NCBI GenBank assembly: GCA_031549685.1
Contig: JAVBPG010000005.1
Coordinates: forward strand, 81,905 to 145,904
Source of the DNA: JAITMY01 sp031549685
GTDB taxonomy: Bacteria; Bacteroidota; Bacteroidia; Bacteroidales; UBA932
Direction of reading: 5' to 3'
DNA: 64,000 nucleotides
The translations under genes were made by a program, and so were the position numbers. Shown one piece after another: positions 34,784 to 42,916 of the stretch; positions within the stretch are counted from its first letter, which is position 1; every line of letters begins with the position of its first letter. The notes below the pieces were generated by a model. That model was not told where the DNA came from, ran no database searches, and was given only the letters and a program-made list of their open reading frames with translations.

Positions 34784-35949
34784 CAGGGCTGTTAAGTTCT
34801 CTATATTAAGTTCTTTGAAATCATTAAATTTGCAAGAAAAATTCATATATGAATCTACTTGATTACCTGGGTCAGGTAACAGACCCGCGTCGCAAACAAG
34901 GGCAACGGTTTAAGTTGAACACCTTACTAATCTTCATTCTGATGTCTATGCTCTGCGGCAAATACCAGTACAGAGAGATAGCCAGATTTTGTAGAAATAA
35001 TGAAAAGTACCTGCGTAAACGTTTTGGTATAAAAACCAAAAAAATGCCTTCGCATGTGACTATTCGAGGTTTGATTAAAGCGTTGGACTTTGAATCCCTG
35101 CAAAAATCCTTTCATCAATGGACAAAAAATTATGTCCAGCTTGAAGAAGGGGATTGGATTTGCGGCGATGGGAAAGCCATCAGCTCAACGGTAAGCGACT
35201 ACTCTACTTCTTACCAGAACTTTGTTTCATTGGTCAGCCTATTTTCTCAAAAACGGCAACAGGTTTTGCACGTCGAGAGGTTGGAAAATAAGAAGTCCAA
35301 CGAAGCCAAAGTGGTGGAGGAATTACTTTCCAGGCTCGATTTACAGGGTGTAATCTTCACTTTTGATGCCTTACATTGTAAAAAAAACGCTACAAAAAAT
35401 CGTCGAAAGTGAAAATCATTATGTCGTCAAAGTGAAAGCCAACCAACCCAAGCTGCTCAAAGCGGTAAAGGAAACAGTGGAAAATACGATTGCCACACAA
35501 CGTCATATAAAGAAGGAAAAAAACAGAGGACGGGAGGAAACCCGTACAACTTCTATCTTTATGCCGTTAAATAACCTACCTGATGGCTGGCCAACGCTGA
35601 ACAGGATAGTTTTTGTTCAAAGAGAGTTTACCTCAAAAGGCAAGCATCATAAAACAGATAGCTATTATATTACTGATTTGAAAGCTGATGATGCCAAATA
35701 TATAGCCGAAGGAATAAGAGGTCATTGGTATATCGAAAATAAGTTACATTATACCAAAGATGTATCAATGAGGGAAGATAAGACTTCCACCAAAGATAAA
35801 AAAGCGGCTTCTAACTTGGCTATATTCAGAGATGTCGTTTTCAATATCTTAAAAACTTACGACAACTCTATCAAGTACGCAACGGAATATCTTGCAAATA
35901 AAAATGTCAAAGAACTTATTTATATACTACTCAGAACTTAACAGCCCTG
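34784..35949 (+). mobile_element. ISAs1-family insertion sequence, 1166 bp
   Basis: Perfect 17-bp terminal inverted repeats CAGGGCTGTTAAGTTCT (34784-34800 and, inverted, 35933-35949). A 10-bp direct target duplication CGCTGGCGGG flanks them (34774-34783, 35950-35959). Without the element the target reads as one perfect 22-bp palindrome (TATCCCCCGC-TG-GCGGGGGATA). The single transposase gene is broken by a frameshift (next entry). Ends and duplication are intact, so insertion is recent. Confidence 0.93.
34849..35941 (+). pseudogene. ISAs1-family transposase, frameshifted at an A8 run
   Basis: The 5' part (34849-35412) begins MNLLDYLGQVTDPRRKQGQRF and carries ICGDGKAISST (first catalytic Asp region) and IFTFDALHC (second Asp). 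The 3' part, in the next frame, continues KKTLQKIVESENHYVVKVKANQPKLLK and IRGHWYIENKLHYTKDVSMRED with the catalytic Glu, to the stop at 35939-35941 inside the right inverted repeat. The frames cross at eight A residues (35380-35387): with seven A the protein would read DALHCKKTLQK without a break, as the family does. Either one A was gained (loss of function) or polymerase slippage on the run makes some full-length enzyme. Confidence 0.85.
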
Positions 35950-36015
35950 CGCTGGCGGGGGATAGCGCTCATGCAAGCCGTAGCGGGCTGCCGAGAAGGT
36001 TAGGGCTGCTAACTC

Positions 36016-37293
36016 TTAGTTCTTCTCAATATTTTTCAGCGAGTTTATCCACGTTACATTTACCAGCCGGTCGTGGCGGTCGGTGGTGCCACGGAAGTAC
36101 ACGTAAATGCCGTAGGTATTTTCGGCGTTGGGCGAGCAGCTGTCAAGCAATCCCATGTCCGGCGTTCCTCCTTCATCCACGTACACATACTTGTAGTTGT
36201 AGTAGCCCTGCTTGGCCAGCAGCGTCAGCTCGTAGGCCTGGCGCTGCGCGTTGTACAGCATTACGTTGTCGTTGCTGAGCTCCCATCCGGTCAACTCTCC
36301 GAAAACGTAAACCTTTCCGCTTAGCGGCTGCGGCGCGTGCAGCGTGAGGTACACGTTGGCGTACTCGCTCCGCGTGTTGCACTCGTCGCGGTAGCGCTCG
36401 TTGCGTATCACGTAGCGCCCGTTGATGTCGTTGTTAAAGAGGTACTGCTTTTGCGGGGCGTCCTCCTCCACCTTTACGCGCAGCTCATTCCCCATTTTTT
36501 CAATGGCGCGTACGCGCATGGTTTTGTACTCCAGGCTTGAGATGTCGAAGTGGCGGTACTCGCTTCCGCCTGGGTAGCGGTTTTTGTTGTACTGCGAAAA
36601 GTCGATGGAGCTGCTGCGAATGAAGGTGGGCGAGGGGAGCTGCAGCAGCAGGTTGCGGTAGCCGTTTTGCTCTACGCGCAGCTTGAGCTCGGTGTAGGGT
36701 AGCCGTATGGCAAATGAGGGGTGCTCTACCGTAAACTCAAGCTGCTGCGCGCAGGGCTCGCTGCCGGCTTGCGGCGTGTGGCGCACTCCGGCGGCAACGT
36801 TGATGCTCGTGCGCTCAACCACCGAAAAACTTTTTTGAAACACGGGTTCCTGCATATTGCTGCTATCGTACACCTTAACCAAATAGTTGCCCGATAGCTT
36901 GATTTGCATTTGCTCGTTGGGTATCTCAAGGCGGTAGTGGGTGTATCCTATCAGCGTATTGAACGATTGCTCGCGGTTGCTGATGTAGTCGTCGGCAAAG
37001 CCGTTGATGTAGTCGGAGAAGAAGAGGTCGCTCTCCTTCCAGTCGGCGTCGCACAGCACTACTTTGTAGCTGAAGCTGCGCCCCTCGCCCGACAGGTCGT
37101 CGAACGAGAGCTGCAGCAGCTCGCCGGAGCCCAGCGCTATCACAGGGTCGGTCATTTCGCTGCCCAGCTTGCGCAGCTGTATGGTTTTGATGTGCTTGTC
37201 GAAGCAGGCGTCGGCGCCCTTGCGCAGCGGCGACTGGGCGGAAAGGCTCAGCGCTGCGAGCAGGGTTAGCAGAACGAGGCAGATTTTTTGCAT
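36016..37293 (-). CDS. DUF5103 protein, type IX secretion plug
   Basis: 425 residues with a signal peptide ending SLSAQ (~residue 20). The N-terminal half matches DUF5103: IKTIQLRKLG, LLQLSFDDLSGEGRSFSYKVVLCDADW, YINGFADDYISNREQSFNTL, THYRLEIPN, and DSSIDFSQYNKNRYPGGSEYRHFDI-like text in the middle. The C-terminal third (YVFGELTGWELSN, YNYKYVYVD) resembles a carbohydrate-binding-module-48 fold. In Flavobacterium this family is the Plug that blocks the open SprA translocon pore from the periplasm when no substrate-PorV complex is bound. A TACCTTTA box ends 7 bp before the ATG. No other gene is co-transcribed with it here. Confidence 0.85.
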   Translation of the reverse strand: MQKICLVLLTLLAALSLSAQSPLRKGADACFDKHIKTIQLRKLGSEMTDPVIALGSGELLQLSFDDLSGEGRSFSYKVVLCDADWKESDLFFSDYINGFADDYISNREQSFNTLIGYTHYRLEIPNEQMQIKLSGNYLVKVYDSSNMQEPVFQKSFSVVERTSINVAAGVRHTPQAGSEPCAQQLEFTVEHPSFAIRLPYTELKLRVEQNGYRNLLLQLPSPTFIRSSSIDFSQYNKNRYPGGSEYRHFDISSLEYKTMRVRAIEKMGNELRVKVEEDAPQKQYLFNNDINGRYVIRNERYRDECNTRSEYANVYLTLHAPQPLSGKVYVFGELTGWELSNDNVMLYNAQRQAYELTLLAKQGYYNYKYVYVDEGGTPDMGLLDSCSPNAENTYGIYVYFRGTTDRHDRLVNVTWINSLKNIEKN

Positions 37294-37299
37294 GGCATG

Positions 37300-37307
37300 T
37301 AAAGGTA
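37300..37307 (-). promoter_or_regulatory. -7 box adjoining the DUF5103 start codon
   Basis: TACCTTTA on the minus strand, 6 bp from the ATG; predicted transcript would be leaderless or nearly so. Confidence 0.4.
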
Positions 37308-37421
37308 GCGAAATAATTCAAAGCAAAAAAAATGCGCCATGGCCAATGATTTTGTACTTTATATCAAAAAAATGCCTTACTTTGTGTGGTTAACCTTGTT
37401 TATCTTAAATTAAAAAGATTT

Positions 37422-37931
37422 ATGACAACAGCATTTAACGCCTGGAGCCTCCGCTTTTCGGAACAGAGAGCGTACTGGCTTAGCCTGGCTTTTATTGCCG
37501 GCAACCTGCTGCTGCCGCAGCTGTGCCACCTTACGCCCTACGGCGGAAACATTTTGCTGCCCATCTACTTTTTCACGCTCATTGCCGCCTACAAGTTTGG
37601 CTGGCGCGTGGGGCTTGCCACGGCGGTACTCTCGCCGCTGGCCAACAGCGCCATCTTCGGCATGCCGCCGGTGGCGGTGCTTCCGTTTATTTTGATTAAA
37701 TCCATACTGCTGGCCACGTTTGCAGCCCTGGTGGCGGGTAAATCCGGGCGGCTGTCGCTGCTGCACCTGCTGGCGGTGGTGCTGGCCTACCAGCTGGTAG
37801 GTTCGGCGCTCGAGGCGCTCATCCTGTGGGATGTGCAGGCCGGATTGGTGGATTTCCGCCTGGGTATTCCCGGCATGCTCATTCAGGTGATGGGCGGGTA
37901 TTTACTCCTTAAAGCCCTGGCCAAGCAATGA
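37422..37931 (+). CDS. ECF-type transporter S component, putative
   Basis: 169 residues from the ATG at 37422. Five to six hydrophobic segments, e.g. WLSLAFIAGNLLLPQL, ILLPIYFFTLIAAYKF, VGLATAVLSPLANSAIFGMPP and LPFILIKSILLATFAALVA; the PxxNSxxFGxPP stretch and overall size fit the S component (substrate-binding subunit) of energy-coupling-factor vitamin importers. The vitamin or metal cannot be told. The EcfT/EcfA subunits are not in the window; S components are often encoded apart. Its stop overlaps the start of the next gene (ATGA), so the two are translationally coupled. Confidence 0.65.
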   Translation: MTTAFNAWSLRFSEQRAYWLSLAFIAGNLLLPQLCHLTPYGGNILLPIYFFTLIAAYKFGWRVGLATAVLSPLANSAIFGMPPVAVLPFILIKSILLATFAALVAGKSGRLSLLHLLAVVLAYQLVGSALEALILWDVQAGLVDFRLGIPGMLIQVMGGYLLLKALAKQ

Positions 37932-38329
37932 TGGTTAAGCCACTTGACGAGGTGCTGCAAAGGATGTGTGGCATGACCTTTGCCGAAAAATTCGACACTG
38001 TGGTGGCTGTGGCCAACGGCGGAATTATTCCGGCAGCGCTGCTGAACCAGCGCTTGGGGTGCGACTTTTTTTTGATAAAAATGAGCCTGCGCGATGCGCA
38101 GCAGCAGCCCATGTACGGCGAGCCGCGCCTGCTTGAGCCGCTGAGCTTTGACCCCGGGGGGCGCAGCATCCTGCTCGTGGAGGACAGGGTAAAAACCGGC
38201 GCCACGCTCGAAAAAGCCAGGCAACTGCTGGGCGGAGCCAAGCAGGTAAAGACTTTTGCGGTAAACGGTAAGGCCGACTACAGCTTGTACAACGAGGCCT
38301 GCTTCAGGTTCCCCTGGACGGTAGCTTGA
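37928..38329 (+). CDS. Phosphoribosyltransferase-fold protein
   Basis: 133 residues, starting in the 4-bp overlap with the gene before. VVAVANGGIIPAALLNQRLG (~residue 27) is the phosphate-loop region of type I PRTases and ILLVEDRVKTGATLEKA (~82) the PRPP motif, in which the usual Asp-Asp is Glu-Asp. The hood domain is minimal. Type I PRTases join a base to PRPP in salvage; small stand-alone ones with unusual motifs are also found next to transporters, where they act on the imported base. Coupled to the putative ECF S component, so purine, pyrimidine or a related ring may be the cargo; this is inference. Confidence 0.72.
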   Translation: MMVKPLDEVLQRMCGMTFAEKFDTVVAVANGGIIPAALLNQRLGCDFFLIKMSLRDAQQQPMYGEPRLLEPLSFDPGGRSILLVEDRVKTGATLEKARQLLGGAKQVKTFAVNGKADYSLYNEACFRFPWTVA

Positions 38330-38489
38330 CGGGCCGTTGTTAATGATAGATTATTAATAAATTGTTTGATTTTGAAGGTTTTGCTACATACCCTTTCCTA
38401 AGAGGTTCTTCAAAAAAGGGAAAGCCCATGTAGCCGAACCCGCCTGACGAGACGGGCAGGCTTACAACTTTCAATTTTGCTACTGATTT

Positions 38490-38519
38490 CATTGCCGTCA
38501 GCTTTAGCTGACGGCAATG
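38490..38519. repeat. 13-bp perfect palindrome
   Basis: CATTGCCGTCAGC (38490-38502) and its complement (38507-38519), 4-nt loop TTTA. Same family as the left end of the element at 24486-24623. Confidence 0.85.
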
Positions 38520-38671
38520 AAGAAGAGGGGGCAACCTTACAATTTGTAAGATGAGAAAACTAAAAATTGCTTTTTGGACAGCCTTGCTCTCCCTGCGGAG
38601 AGGGGGCAGGGGAGAGGTCTGAAGTGAATAACTTAACACCCCTTTAGGGGATTAGGGGTACTAAATCAACT

Positions 38672-38692
38672 TCGTAATTCGTAATTTGTAAT
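38672..38692. repeat. Three tandem heptamers before the DUF362 gene
   Basis: TCGTAAT-TCGTAAT-TTGTAAT, ending 3 bp before the ATG. Confidence 0.75.
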
Positions 38693-38695
38693 TCA

Positions 38696-39628
38696 ATGGA
38701 ACGTCGCGAATTCATAAAAAGTGCAGCCCTTGCGGCGGTTGGCTCCATGCTCAGCTTCGATGCGTGGGCGCAGGCGCTGGCCAAAAAAACGGTAGCCGTT
38801 GAGGGTGGCCCCGACCTGGTAGCCGTTATGGGCGGCGAGCCCGATGCCATGCTTAAAAAGGCGCTGGAGGCGATGGGCGGTATCGGAAAATTTGTAAAAA
38901 AGGGGCAGACCGTGCTGGTTAAACCCAACATTGGCTGGGACAAAACGCCCGAGCTGGCGGCCAACACCAACCCGCTGCTGGTGGAAACGCTCATAAAAAT
39001 GTGCTACGACGCCGGCGCCAAGGAGGTGCAGGTGTTTGACCATACCTGCCAGCAGTGGAACGCCTGCTACAAAAATAGCGGCATTGAGGAGGCCGTGAAA
39101 AAAGCCGGAGGCAAAATGCTGCCCGGCAACGACGAGGCCTACTACAAGGAGGTGGCCTTGCCGCAGGGCGTGCAGCTCAAGTCCACCAAGCTGCACGAGG
39201 CGCTCATTGGCTGCGATGTGTGGATTAACGTGCCGGTGCTCAAAAATCATGGCGGTGCCAAGCTTTCCTGCGCCATGAAAAACCTGATGGGCGTGGTGTG
39301 GGACAGACGGTTCTTCCACCGTAACGACCTTGCGCAGTGCATTGCCGACGTGTGTACGCTCGACAAAAAGCCCGTGCTCAACATTGTGGATGCCTACCGC
39401 GCCATGAAAACCAACGGCCCGCAGGGCAAAAACGAGGGCGATGTGGTAACGCTCAAAACGCTGATAGCCTCGCCCGATATGGTGGCGGTGGACACGGCCG
39501 CGCTGAAGTTCTTCAACCAGGTGGTATCGCTGCCCATGAGCGAGGTGGGCTACCTCGAGGGCGCGCAGAGCCTGAAGGTGGGAACTACCGAGATTGATAA
39601 GCTGAACATAAAACGGATTAAGCTCTGA
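38696..39628 (+). CDS. DUF362 protein with Tat signal
   Basis: 310 residues. The N-terminus is a twin-arginine signal (ERREFIKSAALAAVGSML), so folding or cofactor loading happens before export through Tat; tatC and tatA are encoded 8 kb away at 46402-47430. The body matches DUF362: GQTVLVKPNIGWDKTPE (~residue 78), VFDHTCQQWNACYKNSGI, LIGCDVWINVPVLKNHGGAKLSCAMKNLMG (~190) and VDTAALKFFNQV. DUF362 proteins are secreted or cytoplasmic, often with an extra ferredoxin domain, which is absent here; the chemistry is unknown. Confidence 0.87.
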   Translation: MERREFIKSAALAAVGSMLSFDAWAQALAKKTVAVEGGPDLVAVMGGEPDAMLKKALEAMGGIGKFVKKGQTVLVKPNIGWDKTPELAANTNPLLVETLIKMCYDAGAKEVQVFDHTCQQWNACYKNSGIEEAVKKAGGKMLPGNDEAYYKEVALPQGVQLKSTKLHEALIGCDVWINVPVLKNHGGAKLSCAMKNLMGVVWDRRFFHRNDLAQCIADVCTLDKKPVLNIVDAYRAMKTNGPQGKNEGDVVTLKTLIASPDMVAVDTAALKFFNQVVSLPMSEVGYLEGAQSLKVGTTEIDKLNIKRIKL

Positions 39629-40222
39629 GGGGCGGTTGCGGCAGCCTGCTGAAAGCTCCCGCACATAAGCCCTTATATCCTTAGTATTAACCATTTATAA
39701 CATGGTTTTACGAAAAAGTTAATACTTTGATATACAAGTAATTGACGAACATGAAAGTTATAAATAACGCAAAATTTACCGGCTGAAAGCCTTGATTCCT
39801 TACACGGGGGGTTCAATCAAGCATTTTTGTGCATACCTTTACAGGCTTATTGTAAATATTTTAAGTAGTTGATTATTAGTTAATTAACTGTTTCGAATTG
39901 GAAAATTTTACCGTAGTATAGAAGGATGGGTAAAGATTTATCACCTAGTTTTTTTAGGTTATTTTATTGTAAATTAGTTCAATGCGCCGCATTCAAGCGT
40001 TCCGTACGTACGTTTGCTATGCGCGCAATTTGCCATTTACGCTCCGCAAAGCCTTGCACCACAGGTACTCTCTCCGCGTTTCTTTTCCGTCAACCACACT
40101 TCTACTTCCCGTTTTACGCAGGCGAAGCTGCTGCGCAAAATCATTGTAAATAATTGATAATTATATAAATATAAAAATAATAAAAAATCAAAATTATGTT
40201 TAATTCCAAAAACTCTCAAAAA
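39629..40222. other. 594-bp AT-rich intergenic region before the PKD-like protein gene
   Basis: No convincing gene. TACCTTTA at 39834-39841 is one base off the -7 consensus and would give a leader near 370 nt. A CACCTAGTTTTTTTAGGTTA hairpin sits near 39942-39961. The 50 bp before the ATG are almost pure A/T, the usual Bacteroidota translation start context. Confidence 0.4.
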
Positions 40223-41557
40223 ATGAAAACGAGCTTCGTAAAAAGAGCACGCAGGGCTGCCCTTGTGGTAGCGCTGACAGGGATGCTGGCAAGCAACGCT
40301 ACGGCTGCCGCTCCATCGGTTAGAATTACGGTAAACCCAAAGCCAACCTTGACTGTTGGAACGGATACCCTTAGTCAGTGTCCCAACAAGAGCATTGTGT
40401 ACTACAATGGGGCAAGCATTACACCTAACTATGTGTTTGATATTCCTACCGAAGCCGGTATTGCTGTCAGCAAAACCGGTACGGCCGGAACGTTGGTTAC
40501 GGAGTACAGTAAATACAGAGATTTTAGAGATACTTTAACCACAGCTGCGGTTAGGGCATACAAAATTGATGCGGCAAGCACCGAAACGTGGGACTCTATT
40601 TTTGTACGGGCCTACCAATTTGCCAGCTGTTTTTCAAATTTTGTTGGTAAAGTTGAGTTGAATGTTCACGCATTCCCTGCCTTAGGAATTACCAGCTCAG
40701 GAGGTTTTACGGCATGCTCTCGCGACTCATTTGTGCTTGCGCCTAACGGTACTATTCCCTCAGGGACTACCTACGCTTGGTCTCTTAAAACCGGAGCGGT
40801 TGGTACTTTGGCCAATGCAACTTCTGCATCACCGGGTATAAAGTTTAATGATAACACTACGGCAAGTGCCATTACCGATACCCTAAGCTTGACCTACACA
40901 ACGGGAGGTTGCTCTTATACTGTTCAGCAGGAGCTGATCCTTAGCCTAAGGCCGAATACTAGCACAACTGCTTTAACCTCTTGCTATATGGCTAACGTTG
41001 ATCTGACAGGTCAAGTTTCAGTTACCAATGGTGTTAGCCCGACTTACACCTACTACTCCGACAGGGCTATGCAAACTGTGATAACAGATTCAAATAGCTA
41101 CGCAGTTGCAGCTACGGGTGTTGACACCATGATATACGTGAAGGCTGCAATTGGTTCATGTACTTCGGTTGATTCATTCAGGTTGACGGTTTACCCGCAA
41201 ATACAAGTTACGCTGGCTCTGGCTACAGATAGCGTTTCAACAACCTTAGCCAACGAGTGTGCTGCTGTTGACGGAGCCGCAACTCAGGGCGTGGCCTTGA
41301 ATATTAAGATTACAGGAGGCTGCCCGACGGCAAGCAACTACGTAGTAACGCTGGATGCTACGAATGTAACAGTTGCTGGTAACGCGGATGTTTCTGTAGC
41401 TGGCACAACGTTAACCATTCCTACTGCGAAGGCTAACTCAAGCGTGAACTTTGTGGTTACTGTTCCTGTTGATGGTACTGATTACACGGTTGATGTAAAT
41501 ACTGTTACTCAGGATGGTGCTGCACCTTCTTGCAACTGTTCAAGGAGTTCTTGGTAG
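40223..41557 (+). CDS. Secreted Ig/PKD-like repeat protein
   Basis: 444 residues from the ATG at 40223; an ATG 9 codons upstream is also possible. The N-terminus looks like a signal peptide (LVVALTGMLASNATAA). The body is Thr/Ser/Ala-rich with Ig-like or PKD-like beta units: SVRITVNPKPTLTVGTDTL, YAWSLKTGAVGTLANAT, LSLTYTTGGCSYTVQQELIL, SCTSVDSFRLTVYPQIQV. The units resemble those in T9SS-exported adhesins, but no T9SS sorting domain is at the end: it stops at SCNCSRSSW. Either it is a truncated adhesin or it is secreted by another path. It precedes the type-B T9SS substrate, with a small hairpin between. Confidence 0.65.
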   Translation: MKTSFVKRARRAALVVALTGMLASNATAAAPSVRITVNPKPTLTVGTDTLSQCPNKSIVYYNGASITPNYVFDIPTEAGIAVSKTGTAGTLVTEYSKYRDFRDTLTTAAVRAYKIDAASTETWDSIFVRAYQFASCFSNFVGKVELNVHAFPALGITSSGGFTACSRDSFVLAPNGTIPSGTTYAWSLKTGAVGTLANATSASPGIKFNDNTTASAITDTLSLTYTTGGCSYTVQQELILSLRPNTSTTALTSCYMANVDLTGQVSVTNGVSPTYTYYSDRAMQTVITDSNSYAVAATGVDTMIYVKAAIGSCTSVDSFRLTVYPQIQVTLALATDSVSTTLANECAAVDGAATQGVALNIKITGGCPTASNYVVTLDATNVTVAGNADVSVAGTTLTIPTAKANSSVNFVVTVPVDGTDYTVDVNTVTQDGAAPSCNCSRSSW

Positions 41558-41762
41558 TTGCTGAACACCCCCTCCGCCGGTAGCATTGCTGCCGGCAGAG
41601 CTGTCCCAACGCTGTTTCCCCTCAGTGCTTTCGTGGTGTAGCGCCGCGAAAGCACGGGGTAATACAGTTTTCAAAAAAATAAACCAAGCATTTTTGGGGT
41701 AATACCCGAATTGCTAAAGTGTATGTTGCATGCCACGGCAAATGCGTGGCTAAGCATATAGT

Positions 41763-42896
41763 ATGAAACAACGCAAGTCGCTTAGCTTTGTAAAGTTGCT
41801 GCTGCTCACGCTCACCATAGCGTGGAGTGAGGTGGCGCTGGCGCAGGGCGGGCACCCGAAATATAACCAAGCAACGCTTTTGGCGCAGGCCAAGGCGCGC
41901 GGCGGCAGCTCCACGCTGCAGTCCGGGCATGCCTTGCCGCGGGCCAACGGCTTGTCGGGTAATACTTCAGTTTCCATACGAATTAACCCTCTCCCGACGA
42001 CTACCATCGTTGGTACGCAATCCGTGTGCGTGGGCAACGTGGCGCAGTACAGCGCCGCCAAGGCCATGGCATCGTACAGCTGGAGCGCTCAGGGAGGTAC
42101 CATTCTGGGGGCCGGCGATGAGCAGCAGGTATCGGTATTGTGGGCAGGCGCAGGCACGCTCACCGTTACGTACACCGATGCCAAGGGTTGCAGCAACAGC
42201 ACTACTATTAACATTGCGCCTATGGGTCATGTGTATAACCATGTTGACGAGCAAACGCTTTGTCAGCACGCAGGCTACACCTGGCACGGGCAGGTCATTC
42301 CCACCGATGTGCCGGGGGTAGATACGTTCTACCACACCGTGCACAACAGTGGTGACTGCGACAGCCTCTACGTGCTTTACGCTACCGTAATAGCCACGCC
42401 CGAGGTAACGCTTAGCTACTCAAGCCCCAGCTTCCAAGATGTGCTGGTGCTATCGCCCGTAACGCTTACGGCTACGCCATCGTACTACGATGACTACAAG
42501 TTTGTGATTAACGAAATAACCGTATACCAGGGGCGCAACGCCGAGGTGGTTACGCAAAACGGCGTGAACTACGGAGGCCGCGACAACTACGCCCGGGTGG
42601 AGGTTACCGATGCTACGGGATGCCGGAATGCCGATTCGGCTCATTTTACCGTTAAGGTTATAATGCCAAACGCGTTCAGCCCCGATGGCGATGGGGTTAA
42701 CGATGTTTTCCTCAAAGGATTTGATTTGAAAATATTTAACCGCTACGGACACGTGCTTTACAGAGGCTTTGACGGCTGGAATGGAAAGTACAGCGCGAAC
42801 GATATGCCCACGGGCACCTACTTCTACGAAGTGAAGCTTAAGGTGGATGATAATAAAACGGAAGTTATGTCGGGTAGTGTGAGGTTGGAGAGATAA
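41763..42896 (+). CDS. T9SS substrate with gliding-motility type-B C-terminal domain
   Basis: 377 residues. Signal peptide ending near ALAQ (~residue 28), PKD-like units (VSIRINPLPTTTIVGTQSV, YSWSAQGGTILGAGDEQQVSVLWAGAG), then the CHU_C type-B sorting domain: MPNAFSPDGDGVNDVFLKGF (~residue 300), IFNRYGHVLYRGFDGWNGKY, PTGTYFYEVKL. Type-B domains direct export through the type IX translocon and attachment through PorP/SprF-like outer membrane proteins. The next two genes encode an OmpA-type protein and PorP/SprF, so the three form a functional set. Confidence 0.9.
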   Translation: MKQRKSLSFVKLLLLTLTIAWSEVALAQGGHPKYNQATLLAQAKARGGSSTLQSGHALPRANGLSGNTSVSIRINPLPTTTIVGTQSVCVGNVAQYSAAKAMASYSWSAQGGTILGAGDEQQVSVLWAGAGTLTVTYTDAKGCSNSTTINIAPMGHVYNHVDEQTLCQHAGYTWHGQVIPTDVPGVDTFYHTVHNSGDCDSLYVLYATVIATPEVTLSYSSPSFQDVLVLSPVTLTATPSYYDDYKFVINEITVYQGRNAEVVTQNGVNYGGRDNYARVEVTDATGCRNADSAHFTVKVIMPNAFSPDGDGVNDVFLKGFDLKIFNRYGHVLYRGFDGWNGKYSANDMPTGTYFYEVKLKVDDNKTEVMSGSVRLER

Positions 42897-42916
42897 TATT
42901 TCATTTCTGAATAACA

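Larger units (their letters stand above)
38330..38695. other. 366-bp intergenic region stacked with repeats
   Basis: No gene. From left to right: a GCTACAT/ATGTAGC hairpin (38380-38434), the 13-bp palindrome at 38490-38519, TTACAA-T-TTGTAA (38537-38549), a CTCTCCCTGCGGAGAGGGGGC-type repeat (38587-38616), CCCCTTTAGGGG (38639-38650) and three heptamers before the next ATG (38672-38692). Confidence 0.7.

Noticed and set aside
38693..39694. 333-codon frame opposite the DUF362 gene
   Set aside because: Antisense shadow of a well-supported gene; no recognisable family.
39926..40153. 75-codon open frame in the intergenic region before the PKD-like gene
   Set aside because: Composition and residue pattern (Arg/Phe/Cys-rich, no domain) look like chance; no promoter or repeat-free start context.
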